Origin: Persicaria tinctoria
Lineage: Eukaryota; Streptophyta; Magnoliopsida; Caryophyllales; Polygonaceae
DNA: 64,000 bases
Reading direction: 5' to 3'
Assembly (NCBI GenBank): GCA_037127255.1
Contig: JBANSL010000014.1
Span: 684,501-748,500 of the forward strand
The notes below the pieces were generated by a model that was not told where the DNA came from, searched no databases, and saw nothing but the letters and a program-made list of their open reading frames with translations. The translations under genes and the position numbers were made by a program. Positions 37,688 to 48,796 of this stretch are shown here, piece after piece (the first letter of the stretch is position 1; the number at the start of each line of letters is the position of its first letter).

Positions 37688-39955
37688 TTAATCTATATCA
37701 TCATCCCCAACATTTAAATCATTGTCTTCTTCAATTTCGTCTTCCTCATCTAACTCATCATCCCATTGTTGCTCCTCCTCTTCCTCGGTCTCCTCCTCCT
37801 CCTCCTCCTCCTCCTCCTCCTCCTCATCGTGTTCATTTTCATCACCTTGATGTCCCACCAAATTAACCTCATCAATACTAGTGATATCTGGTTCCACGTC
37901 ATTTCTAACAATAGAAATCAAATCATCACTCCCTTCAGTGACCTCGTTAATGATAGGAATTTCATCTTGCCATCGCCTTTCCCCTAAGGTTAAATTGTAG
38001 GGAGCCTTTGGAACTTGATACTTATCACCCACTTTCTTAGCTTGTAATGTTCCATGCATTTTCATGATAACAAGGTCGAGCCGCGCATTTAATGAGTCCT
38101 TATTTTTCCCAGGAATATTAAGCAAAGTACCCAAAATGTTATCACAACAGTTTTTCTCTATATGCATCACATCCAAGTTGTGTCGAATCTTTAAATGTTT
38201 CCAATAAGGTAGTTGGAAAAAAACACTTAACTTCTTCCATTGTGGGACCAAGTACCTATCCCCCTTCTTTCTTTTTCTGCATTTCTTCCCAAAAGTGGCA
38301 TTGCCTATGGCACTTAAAGTTTCAACAATTGCGTCTCCTTTAAGTGATGCAGGAGCTGTCCTCTTCTCAATATTGCCAAAATGTTTCTTGTCATTCCTCC
38401 ATTTGTGGCCCGCGGGAAGGAATCTACGGCTGCCCATATAACAATACTTATGACCCTTCTGTAGCCATACAGAATTTGTATCCTTGTGACAATTAGGACA
38501 AGCTAGAGCACCTTTGGTACTCCAACCGGATAGATTAGCATAAGCTGGAAAGTCGCTAATTGTCCACATCAAGACTGCATGCATATTAAAAGTTCTTTTA
38601 CTATATGCATCATAAGTACGAACCCCAACTTCCCATAGCTCTTTTAACTCATCAATTAAGGGTTGTAGGAATACATCTATGTCATTTCCTGGAGATCTAG
38701 GGCCTGGAATCAACAAAGACAATATCATATTTGACCTTTTCATACACATCCATGGAGGCAAGTTGTAAGGAACGAGAATTACTGGCCAAATGCTATATTT
38801 ACTACTGAACAAAGCTCCAGGACTAAAACCATCAGTAGATAAGGCCAATCTAACATTTCTCGAATCCGCAGCAAAGTTAGGGAAACATTCATCAACAAAC
38901 TTCCAAGCATGTGAATCTGCTGGATGCTTTAAAGTACCATCACCGAGGTCTTTCTGTTTATGCCAACGCATATATTCGGCCAGTTTTGAGGACATGTACA
39001 ACCTTTGAAGCCTAGGAATAAGTGGAAAATGACGTAGGACAAGCTGAGGAATTCTGCCTCCCTTTTCCAACCCCTCACCGTCACTATCACTATCATCATG
39101 TCCGTCGGTGTTCTCTTTCCATCTAGAACAACCACAAGTAGGACAGACATCACAATTTGCATACTCTTTCCGAAATAAAACACAATGGTTTATACATGCA
39201 TCAATCTTTACGTAGTTCAGACCCAAATCTCTGGTGTACTTCTTTGCTTCATATGAGCTCTTCGGAAAAGTGTCATCAAAACCAAAGGCTCTATGTAATG
39301 CATTCAACAACATCGAAAATGACTTGTCACTCCATTTGTGACTGACTTTTATATGACGTAAAGTTATAATAAACTCCAACTTCGAAAATGTCTTACACCC
39401 TGGATACAAATCTTCTTCTGCACTTCTCAACAATCTAATAAAATTTTCTGGCATCTCCAAATTTTCTGCTGGCATCTCCAAATTTTCTGTTGGCATCTCC
39501 AACTCTTCTGTTGGCATCTCCAACTCTTCTGCTGGCAACGACCCATTGTATTCAACTCCCATATTTGAATTCTTATTCTCTAAGCTAGCCGGAAGTTGTA
39601 CATTCATTGCCTCATGTAACAAAGGTGTCATGTCATCTCTCATCGTATCATCAACAACATTTACCTCATCTCCTCTATATCCATCATCACTTCCGATATT
39701 TTGAATAGGATCTTCTCCATGAAACTCCCAAGGATTATAGCTATTCATAATTCCATATAGCATCAAGTGGTCCCACATTTTTTCTCGATCATAAAAATAA
39801 GTCATCAAACAACTCATACAAGGACACCGTAACACAACATCTTTATCTTTGCCCTTAAATGCAAATTCTAAAAAATTAAGCACCCCTTCTACATATTCTG
39901 GTTTCCTCCTATCAGATGCACTTCTATTGATCATCCACTTTCGATCGTTAACCAT
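37688..39955 (-). CDS. TNP2-like CACTA transposase, internally shortened
   Basis: One open frame of 755 codons. Residues 1-80 form the transposase-associated domain (RKWMINRSASDRRKPEY, RCPCMSCL). From about 200 it is TNP2 (Transposase_21): CPTCGCSRWKE, LALSTDGFSPGAL, PGNDIDVFLQPLIDEL, LACPNCHKDT and LDVMHIEKNCCDNILGTLL. Soon after NARLDL the usual long C-terminal half is absent, and the frame runs into an acidic tail of about 60 residues rich in glutamate and aspartate. CACTA transposases are normally well over 900 residues, so this looks like a deletion derivative, though an unseen downstream exon is possible. A fourfold-repeated EELEMPTE-like block lies near residues 145-170. Confidence 0.8.
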   Translation of the reverse strand: MVNDRKWMINRSASDRRKPEYVEGVLNFLEFAFKGKDKDVVLRCPCMSCLMTYFYDREKMWDHLMLYGIMNSYNPWEFHGEDPIQNIGSDDGYRGDEVNVVDDTMRDDMTPLLHEAMNVQLPASLENKNSNMGVEYNGSLPAEELEMPTEELEMPTENLEMPAENLEMPENFIRLLRSAEEDLYPGCKTFSKLEFIITLRHIKVSHKWSDKSFSMLLNALHRAFGFDDTFPKSSYEAKKYTRDLGLNYVKIDACINHCVLFRKEYANCDVCPTCGCSRWKENTDGHDDSDSDGEGLEKGGRIPQLVLRHFPLIPRLQRLYMSSKLAEYMRWHKQKDLGDGTLKHPADSHAWKFVDECFPNFAADSRNVRLALSTDGFSPGALFSSKYSIWPVILVPYNLPPWMCMKRSNMILSLLIPGPRSPGNDIDVFLQPLIDELKELWEVGVRTYDAYSKRTFNMHAVLMWTISDFPAYANLSGWSTKGALACPNCHKDTNSVWLQKGHKYCYMGSRRFLPAGHKWRNDKKHFGNIEKRTAPASLKGDAIVETLSAIGNATFGKKCRKRKKGDRYLVPQWKKLSVFFQLPYWKHLKIRHNLDVMHIEKNCCDNILGTLLNIPGKNKDSLNARLDLVIMKMHGTLQAKKVGDKYQVPKAPYNLTLGERRWQDEIPIINEVTEGSDDLISIVRNDVEPDITSIDEVNLVGHQGDENEHDEEEEEEEEEEEETEEEEEQQWDDELDEEDEIEEDNDLNVGDDDID

Positions 39956-42900
39956 GCTTCAAATGTAGATAAAAAGGAAAATTCAGGTAAATTTATAAAC
40001 CATAAGATTTGATAGGCAACTAGCACCAAGAACAAAGATCAGCAAGGAGAATTTCATTCATTTCAGGCCATCCACAACTAAAACTAACATACTAGGCATG
40101 TAAAATATTTATGTTGCAAACTAAGAAAATTGAAGAAATCTAGCAGTATCCACATCATACCAAAAGATTTGAATTGATCATGCTAGAGCATGTCCTCCAA
40201 ACTCTCTTATGAAATGAAATAAAAAACATACCTGTTCAAGCAACCTTGTAATCACAGTGAAGATGCCCAACTGATTTCTAGTGAGAGAAAGGAAAATGCC
40301 TTGCAAAACCAGAAACGAAAATCACATAAATTTACACTGAATACAAATGATTTAAATCGTACGTGTACGAAGGGGTTTGGACTGAATTTGGAGATTTTAT
40401 GTAAATCCACGTAATACCAAATGATAGAATAAGTGAATTTGGGAAAGAAAAAAAATCTAAGAAGAAATAAATTTCTTGTTCATTCCTTAAAAATAGCACC
40501 TTTCTTCTTTTTTTAGGAAAGACGGGTAAGTTAGTGTACTTGATAATCGATAGAATAAGTTAACTTTAATTACTTTCTGATAGATTTACCTACATCTCTT
40601 AACAGCGGGTTTGAAATTGTAAAGATCAACAACCAAATTATGATTGAAAACCTGAGCAATCAACCTATTTTTAGAGACATACCTAATGAAGCGACCTTGC
40701 AAGCGAATACGATGATGCCCCCAATCAAAGACGATGATTCCTGTTCAAAAGAAATTGTGATAAGTATGTCGGTTAATTGATGCGAGTAGATCAATTGGTA
40801 TTCATATAACAACTACATAGTATATATAAACATATATTCATATAATAGCTATATAAATATATGGATATATAATAGTAGCATATAAATATATGTAATTAAA
40901 AATAAAGCTACCCCTACCCCAACTACACAGCACATACACAATTAGTAAAATACTACCCACACACCAAACTAAATTGCCTACACATAGTGAACAAAAGGTG
41001 CTACATCCTGATGACTAAATATCACCTAAAATAACACACTACAGATGACACGGTAGATAGTACTCTACAAAACACCACCGGTAAGTTTAGCTCCACTGAT
41101 ATCGCCAACAACCAGCCCGACTGAGCGCAAAACGCTGGCATTTGAACCAACTACGACTGAATTTAAAACATTTGGAAGCAAATTCCTTCCATTCACAGTT
41201 CACAATACTCAAGGTCCATGCCAATAAGAGTAGGAATAGAAACGCATGCAATGATAATTTCACTTCTTTCGGTCAATTTATAAGTTATTTCTATAGTAAT
41301 CGAACAAGTACCTATCAATTTGACCAAATCATGTGACTATGAAGAACTTTCTTTCGGATTAACTCAAAAATATGAACAGCTAGGTTAAAATTCCAAATAA
41401 AAATAAATTATGATGGGAAAACTCAAGAAGCGATTGTTACTTGATGTGAGCTTGAAATAGAAGATCGACGAAGATTATCAACTCAGAATCATACCTTGAT
41501 CAAGTGACCTTGCAATCGAAGACGAAAATTTCTGCACAATATTGAAGGAGAGAAACGAAGATGCCGAGCAAAACCGTAAAGGAAATCGATCAACTGGAGA
41601 GATTTTCTGGTTACCAAAATCATGTTGAGAGGATTGATTTACCCTAAAATCGCGTTTAATTTGGAATTGAAAAATTCCCGGAAAACTTCCCATTTGTGTC
41701 CCGCCTTCTAGCACATTTGGGGTGACAAACACAGATTTAGTCATCCTAAATGTCAATTGGCAACAAACGTGTCAAGTTGTCACCCTAGCAAAAGGTTTTG
41801 AGGTAATTTGAGATATACTTAATTATTACTCGATCATTTTAATCTAAAATATATGTCTAATTATTACTCATTTCAATCTAAAATATATGTCGTTTCACTT
41901 TTCAGCACGTATTTTTAAAAGTTAAAAACTTAATAAAATAGTTAAAAAAATTATTAATTTTTTATAACTTAATATTTGTTAGTAATGAGTAATAAATAGT
42001 AAAAAAATAATTAATAATAAAAAAGTTAATATGCTATATAGTTTTTAGCTTCTTAAAACACGTGTTAAAAGTCAAACAACGTGTATTATGGATCGGAGGG
42101 GATTAATTTTTTGATTTGGTCATTCAATTCGGATCATTTGAGTTTCAGATAAATAGGATTTCAGATCAATTGGGTTTTAGATCGAGTTACACCAAGTTTT
42201 GTTCTGGTTTCTGGTCGATCCAACGAGAAAAAAACAAACACTTTATAAGGACTTTGTAAGAATATTAAAACATAATTAAAATTAAATTATAATATGATGA
42301 AATAAAATCAAACTAATCTAAGGAATTTAAGGATTAACACGACAAAATATCTTAAATAAACCACATATATATAGATATGTAGATCCCTTCGAGGATTCCG
42401 GGTTAGAGCTGTATGATTTCGGGTCAGAATCTTCAGACGACATATTCCGACCCCATAAAAGACTTGGATATCGACCCGGAAGTTAACTACAACATTCTGA
42501 ATTAGAAGTATTCCAACCCGAAGCTTTAAGAGACCAACCCGGAACTTCGTATAGCTTTGAAAATTTCGTCATTCCGGGTCGGTATATATGGATATCGGGT
42601 CAGAACTTTGAGTCCACATCAACTTCTTCGCTCGATTTTTCTATATTTTAGGTCGAATTTGCCAAAATGTTCAACATCAAAGTTGTATATCTTTCAATAA
42701 GCTTTTCAACAAGCTATAAAACGACTCGATCCGATTTTTTTGGGGCTCAAATGACTCATTTTACCTAGTCATCACCAAGCGGGAATTGTACGGAAAACAT
42801 CGACTCGAAAATAAGCTCTTCTTAGATTGATTCTTAGTACATTGGACCGCTATGCAAGATGTTTCCAGCGTCTGTGAAGACCTCGAACTTGTTTTTGTGA

Positions 42901-43560
42901 ATATTATTTCATCATGATTTCAAAATTAATTACATCAAACAATAGCTCCAAATTACCTAAAAACACATAAAACGTACACAAGTGTAAACATCTATTCTAA
43001 AAACAAAATAAAAAACTATATTGACATGCAAAACATATAAAAATGACTTAATACCGACTATAAATTACACGGTTCGGCTATATACACCCCAAATCATGCA
43101 CGTCCTTAAGGACGTGCATGATTAAAAGGGGTTAAAATTTTTTTTTAATATTAATTAGACACAAGGCTTGCACGTCCTTAAGGACGTGCAATTTTAACCT
43201 TGTGATTTGTGGTGTATATAACCACACCCAAATTATATCCTATAAAATGTAGAATATGATGATAATGGATCTTGGTCTAAAACACCGGGTTGAATCCCAT
43301 AAATTTACGGGCATTCGGACCAGTCAGGTCACGTTAATTTTGACAAATCTAGTAAATAAATATGGTAACTTTAATTAATTAAACTCCCACCGTTCTGAAA
43401 ATATATATTATTTACTAGTTATGCACATTTTAAATAATTAATTAGTTACGTTATTCATTTTTTTCATTAAAAAAAACTCTTTTTTTCCTCATAATTACTA
43501 TATATACACACTAACACGGATGCTCTGGACAACAAATAAGATATTGCGTAATAATGTTGG
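39956..43560. other. Upstream part of CACTA-2, no gene recognised
   Basis: This probably holds the promoter and 5' UTR introns of the TNP2-like gene. Short gacaaac/gtcaccct units at 41695-41800 resemble the subterminal repeats. 41840-41892 contains a direct repeat of ttaatctaaaatatatgtc-like sequence. 41860-42105 resembles a degenerate Stowaway-type MITE ending ggatcggaggg. 42395-42610 has scattered cgggtc/gacccg motifs. Confidence 0.35.
43071..43229. repeat. Palindromic MITE, copy 1
   Basis: Inverted ends ggctatatacaccccaaatca and, inverted, ggttatatacaccacaaatca. Inside are two perfect palindromes built on gcacgtccttaaggacgtgc: 43092-43123 (32 bases) and 43168-43191 (24 bases). A related copy is at 58681-58767. 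Confidence 0.7.
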
Positions 43561-44147
43561 GCAAGGTGTCATATAAAACCTTAATCTAAGGGTGAAAAAC
43601 ATTAATTTGTCGCACAAAACCCTTCGAATATGGTGACAAACACGTAATTGTCGCACAAAGACTTTCCATTAGAGCAACAAATGTGATTTTATTGCACAAA
43701 ACATGCAGGTAGGGCGACAAAACAGCTATTTGTCACACTAGGACCCTTCGGTAGGATGACAAATATATATTTGTTGCAGAATATGTTCTTTAAGGGCGAC
43801 AAATATGTATTTGTCGCACAACCCTTTCAAATAAGGTGACAAGTTTGCTGCTGTCGCACAATGCTTCTTTTCGGCGACTAAAATGTATTTGTCGCTCAAA
43901 AGAAAATTGCTTGTGCGACAAAAAACAAATTTTATCACAAAAAGTAAACAACAAAGGCGACAACCCATCATTTTGTCGCCAATGCATGCAATGGGCAATG
44001 AAACATTTTTCTTGTCGCCATACACTATTATTGTGCGACTAATCGTATTTTTGTCACGCAATTCTAGCTTTTGGCGACAAAAATTGTAATGTCGCCCTAG
44101 ATATTTGATTTTATCATTGTCTTTAGCCGAGGATTTCTCATTGTATT

Positions 44148-44301
44148 TGTTGCAGGTTCATAGGGATCCAAGACGGGAAAGGTGCTATGAGAGCTAGAGT
44201 GAAGACCATATAATAGTTCAGATGATGACCGAGATCATCCTGGGCTTGCAAGTAGAAGCTCCGGCTGATTATCCAAAGGGGTTTCCCTATGTAGCTGGAA
44301 A
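44148..44301 (+). other. Unidentified exon-like fragment in CACTA-1
   Basis: After an acceptor-like ttgttgcag at 44147 there is GC-richer sequence, partly readable as [25 protein letters not shown], ending near a donor-like gaaagtaag. It contains stops in other frames. I do not recognise it. It may be captured host DNA. Confidence 0.25.
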
Positions 44302-44922
44302 GTAAGAGTCCTTGATACAATCTTCATATTTATGACAAACTACTATTGTTATATAACTATGAGCAATTAACCAAGTAAAGGAAGAATGTGACTAATACTT
44401 ATACTAAATTTATATGCCCAATACCTTGATAAGTGATTATGTTGCAACTTGCAAATATAAAGGATACACTTCCAGTGAAATAGGACATATTTCTAGTGGT
44501 GGGGATCTTGAGCATATATATATAGACTTTGCCCTTCCTAAATCTTGCATCTCCCCTTTTTGTTTTGTCCCCACTGAAATCAATCTTCTCTTGTGGTGCT
44601 ATAGTATGCATGACATTTTCAGGGTGTATATATTTCATTATTCACATATTTGTAGAAAATTTTGATTGGTTGCTAGGGGATCATGTTTGGTGTGGTGTTT
44701 GAAATGGCTTTGGACATCATACTTTATCCGGTCATTGTCGCTATTTATGTATTTTGGATTTGAGAAATTTAGGTTACAGAGTGCTATAATTTAATATAAA
44801 GTTGTCTAAGAACTTGAATAGATATGAAAATAAAACTAAGAGAACTGTAAAAAGCAACCCTTTACTTCTACATGATGTTGCTTAAATATTTATACCTAAA
44901 CATGTCCATGCTTACCAAACAG

Positions 44923-45948
44923 ACCTTCAAGAGCCATATGTACTATCAATAAATTGCACTTCTTTAACAAACACATCTGAAGTGTTTGTGAAGGTAGTAC
45001 TGCCAACTAAAGGAAGATTATACTTCATTTGCATTTATTTTGTGAGGATGTAACCTTTATATATGCTTATCTATAGATACTTCAAAAGATCCAACCTAAG
45101 AAGAAGGTTAATGGTTCAACTACTGCTTTAAAGCAAATTCAAGAACTCTATTGTAGGGATGAATCATCATGCAAAATAACGTAAGAAACCAATGCTTAAT
45201 GCTTTCAGTTCAGCTTAGTTAGCAGTTACTATACTTGATCTGCTTCTTTGCTCATGTTTATCTTGTATTTACAGTATAAGAGTTTTGATCACAATCAGGA
45301 TTGTTGATCCACCTTTGTCTGATTCTCTAATTGATCAGGCTACTAATAATTGATGAGCTAGACTATCTCATTACAAGAGACCGGGCGGTTCTGCATGAAC
45401 TATTTATACTTACAACTGTTTGATATGAGTTTGTTAAGTACTTAAATGCAACACTATGTGAAAAATCACAAATCAAGCAGCAAGGGTTTCTAACTTGGAG
45501 CTTTGTTGTTTTGAAATATGTACTTCCTTACCAAGTCTTTCAACCTCGAGCATTGGAACTATGTGCCAGAGTAAGTATTGGTTATTTAACTCTTACTCAA
45601 TTTGGACATTTTGTGATCTTATATATCGAGTTAGCAATGCAGCAAATTTTCAATACCCATCAGCCTAGCATTGCTTGTTTTGCTGAAGCAATTGCAAACT
45701 AGTAATTTGCCTTGAAGTACCTCTAGCCTTAAAGAACTATTAATTTCCTATGCTGGATATTTGGGCATTCAATTAGAATGACAACTAAGTTATAGATTTC
45801 CAGCAGAATACTCGTGCCTGTTTGCCACCTTATTATTAAGTAGTTGCTTACTTTTAACTAATGACTAACAACATTTAAATTTTGGTTGACAGAAAGTGGC
45901 AGCCGCATCTAGGGATATGAGAAGAGCACTTTTTAATTGCATTTTCAG
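44923..45948 (+). pseudogene. CDC6: Captured CDC6 gene fragment inside CACTA-1
   Basis: Five exon-like blocks keep splice sites and frame: 44923-44993 (VLSINCTSLTNTSEVFVK), 45077-45180 (ILQKIQPKKKVNGSTTALKQ), 45339-45417 (LLIIDELDYLITRDRAVLHE), about 45517-45570 (LPYQVFQPRALELCAR) and 45893-45948 (KVAAASRDMRRALF). These match, in order, the AAA+ core of plant CDC6, the helicase-loading licensing factor: DELDYLITRD is the Walker B region. The exons between Walker B and the LPY..FQ block (sensor-1 part) are missing, as are the Walker A region and the C-terminal winged helix. Introns are retained, so capture was of genomic DNA, not of mRNA. It is not a working CDC6. It might yield an antisense-free sense transcript that competes with or silences the real gene; that is inference. 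Confidence 0.85.
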
Positions 45949-46814
45949 GTATGAAGTATAACATGCCTGATATTAGTAGTTAGTACCCAATCAACTTCTT
46001 GGACCATATGTTTCACTTATAGACTAAAGTTATGCCTCTTTCATATGTATTTTTTCTTAGCACATGATACAATCTTTGCCTCTTTTTCAAACATCATTGA
46101 AGCTAATTGCTTACCTAGCTTATATCTTCTCGTGGCTGCAGGTCTACTGCTTTCAATGGGTTGGCGAGAAGAGAACTGAGAATCAACCAATAGTATGAGA
46201 ACATACACTGAGGTGTGTGATATTCTTGTCATTCTTCAAAATTTATGCTTGTGGCATTTTTAGTTAAGGATGAAATCTGTAAAAACTGGCCATCTGAACA
46301 TCCATGAGGTAGAGCTTGTTGAGTGTTATGAATCAACTGCCCTTTGCGAAAGGATATTTCTTGATTAGACTAGCATTTGCGTTTGGTCCTTTAGAAGTTG
46401 TGAAATGGGTCAAGAACACTTTTTTTTACCCATATTATTGTAGTGGGATAATTGTCTGAATGAAATAATAAATGGGGATTGGATTTACACTTTCTTTATA
46501 AAAACCACCGTCAAATATGGAGAAAAAATATCAAAATATTACTAATATAAAATGGTGGTTTTCACTTCTCAACTAGTAGCCTAAAACTAGTCCAGTGAAT
46601 CCCTGCTTCTTTTTTATACTTGTTGAATCTAGAAATCAGAGATAACAAAATAGTTTAATCCTAGTGATGTATAACTCATCATTCATTATCATTGCATAAA
46701 AATGAATTGTCTAGTAAAATTTCCTGACATAGTATCAAGAGAAAATAATGATAGTAATGAATTCCATTTTATCAATCTAATGCACATTCTGTTAATCTTG
46801 ATCATTTTTTTAGG

Positions 46815-46927
46815 CAAGGCTAATTACAGTATCTCTGGTTTGGAGGAAGTTTTAGACCATTCGCCTTTTGATTCTGAAACAACGTTGCAAGACATATCAA
46901 CTCGTCTCTTTCTAGCGTCTTTGAAGG
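46815..46927 (+). other. Second unidentified exon-like block in CACTA-1
   Basis: After an acceptor-like tttttttag, an open block reads GLEEVLDHSPFDSETTLQD and TRLFLASLKG up to a possible donor. It does not match the CDC6 C-terminus as I know it. It could belong to another captured gene. Confidence 0.3.
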
Positions 46928-47715
46928 GTATTGTTCATCTATGTATTATGAAGCCTAGTTGGTTGTAAGATACTATTCTAGTTTTGTCATTGAACATATT
47001 CTGATGCACTGTCTTAGCTTTTCTGAATGACATTGCCTTAGCCTTTCTGAAGGACATTGCCTTAGCTTGTTCTGAATGGCATTGCCATAGCTTGAAAATG
47101 TGTAAATAGTTGGAACTTTGTTTAATGTATGTGTCGTTCAGTTGTGGATTTAGTGGATGTCTATATATTGCTTTGAATGGATGGGAATTATAGGTCAAAT
47201 AACAGGTTGAATTAATATTGTAAATTGTAATATACGATTTGATATTTAATTTTTTTTTATATACAAATAATTATATATCCCGGGTCATATTTATCCGGCA
47301 TATATATCATTACATTAATAAACTCCATACACATAAGAGGCACACCCCGGATATTAGATGAATATACCCCAGGCTTTTTTTTTTGAGAAAATTGGGTAAA
47401 GGTATATACCCCGGATTATTTTGGTTTTATACCCCGGATAAAAAAATTTACAATTCGGATTGGACAGACTTTATACCCCGGATATTAGCATAATATACCC
47501 CGGATATTACTCTAATATACCCCGGGCGTATTTTTCAGATCACTTTTTTTGAAATTTGCTTAGGTTATATACCCCGGATTTTTTAAAATATATCCGGGGT
47601 ATAAAGTTAGACCTATTTTTAACCCCACCCTACCTGAACCCCGGAGCATTATATTGTCAGGTCCGGGGTATATGTATAAAAATATCCGGGGTATATTAAC
47701 TATTTTCTACTAGTG

Positions 47716-47964
47716 TATGATTTAATACGAAAAGAAGAATCGGACATGATTATAGCAACAATAGCTATTAGCAGAAACAAGAGTAAAAGCAAACACAACT
47801 TAAAGGACAGGAAAATAAGAAAATTGAAGCCAGAAACATGAGTAACCTGTAAGCACAAAAGGCTTTTTTTGCTCTTGACCTAAGTTAGAGCAAAAATATC
47901 ATTGCAAACTCACAGAGAGAACATAAACTATCGACCTAGAGCAACATGTGGCTCTGATACCAAT
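47716..47964 (-). pseudogene. Copia-A leader and gag start, 5' part beyond CACTA-1
   Basis: Minus strand: primer-binding site tggtatcagagc (47962-47951) just after the LTR, a leader, then ATG at 47745-47743 opening gag (MSDSSFRIKS) up to the CACTA-1 insertion. The gag continues at 26657. Confidence 0.8.
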
Positions 47965-48796
47965 TGTAGAGGTAGGATCGATTTCACAGCAGAAGACTTA
48001 AGCGACAAATCGAAGATTGAGTTCGGAGTCGAGCAATGAAAATAGATTCAAGTGAGCTAGTTGTGCAGAAAGTAAAAATGACGAGATGATTTGTTTACGC
48101 AGTTCGGTCTATGACCTACATCTGCGGGACCTCAAAAGTCAGGCCCAATCCACTAGATAATTAGGATTTACAAGCAAGGGGCAACACATAGAGGCAAACA
48201 ATCATAAGCAAGCATACAATATTGCAACAACACTCAACAAACCCTAAAGGAAAGAAAGAGGAACTCCCTTTCCAAACGACGAAGCCTTCAAAGAGGAGCT
48301 TTGATGGCGAAGATCCACTTCAGCTTCTTCTTCTACGCCTATCGGGGTCACAAATCTACCAGGAGCTTTGACGTCGCACCAAGAGAAACTCGGATTCGAA
48401 GCCAAGCAGTAGAAACCCTAGCAGAGGAGAAGCGTCGCTCTCAATTTTTGTGAAAAGAGAGAGTGTACAGTGTGAGCTCTTGGCTAGAGTTAGCTCAGAA
48501 AAGGAGTAAATATAATACACCCATCGAAGCCAAAATGCAGCGTTCATAAATAGGGCAAAAAGGGAAGCCAGAAGCAAAGAGCCGTTAGGGTTCTAGAGGC
48601 CAGATCACATGGGCTTTATCTTTGGGCCTACTCGGATCCACTGGGCCCATTAGAGTTTGGACATAGCCCAAACTCAGATAGACCAGCAAGATGGATCCAG
48701 TTACCCTTAAAATTATAACCCAAAGTTATAGATCTATATGTTGTATAGCAGATATTGTACAGGCTAATAAAACTTATGAAAATACACCAATCTACA
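47965..48796 (-). repeat. 5' LTR of copia-A (type A)
   Basis: Ends TGTAGA and TCTACA on the plus strand; 832 bases. The PBS adjoins on the left, so this is the 5' LTR of a minus-strand element. It is unlike the 3'-side LTR at 24238-24593. Confidence 0.65.

Larger units (their letters stand above)
28043..44096. mobile_element. CACTA-2: element with TNPA-like and TNP2-like genes, right terminus missing
   Basis: It starts CACTACAAGAAAAAACATTT at 28043. Subterminal arrays of gacaaa / ttgtcgcccaaa units occupy 28070-28830 and 43605-44096. Between them, on the minus strand, are a TNPA-like and a TNP2-like gene. No TTCTTGTAGTG end follows 44096, so the right terminus appears deleted and the limit is approximate. 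CACTA-3 is nested in its left part. Confidence 0.65.
26661..47715. mobile_element. CACTA-1: outer 21-kb CACTA element carrying gene fragments
   Basis: Ends CACTAGTAGAAAAT (26661) and ATTTTCTACTAGTG (47715) are perfect inverted repeats of 14 bases. The target duplication is TAT (26658-26660, 47716-47718), 3 bases as expected for CACTA. Subterminal repeats of the type taccccgg / tatccggggtata fill 26680-27000 and 47270-47700. It lies inside the gag of copia-A: the gag frame is uninterrupted across the site when the element and one TAT are disregarded. Its own DNA is about 26661-28042 and 44097-47715; the rest is CACTA-2 and CACTA-3. It carries CDC6 exons and no transposase of its own that I can assign. 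Confidence 0.88.

Noticed and set aside
37766..37987. Leucine-rich plus-strand frame
   Set aside because: It is the antisense of the acidic tail of the TNP2-like gene.
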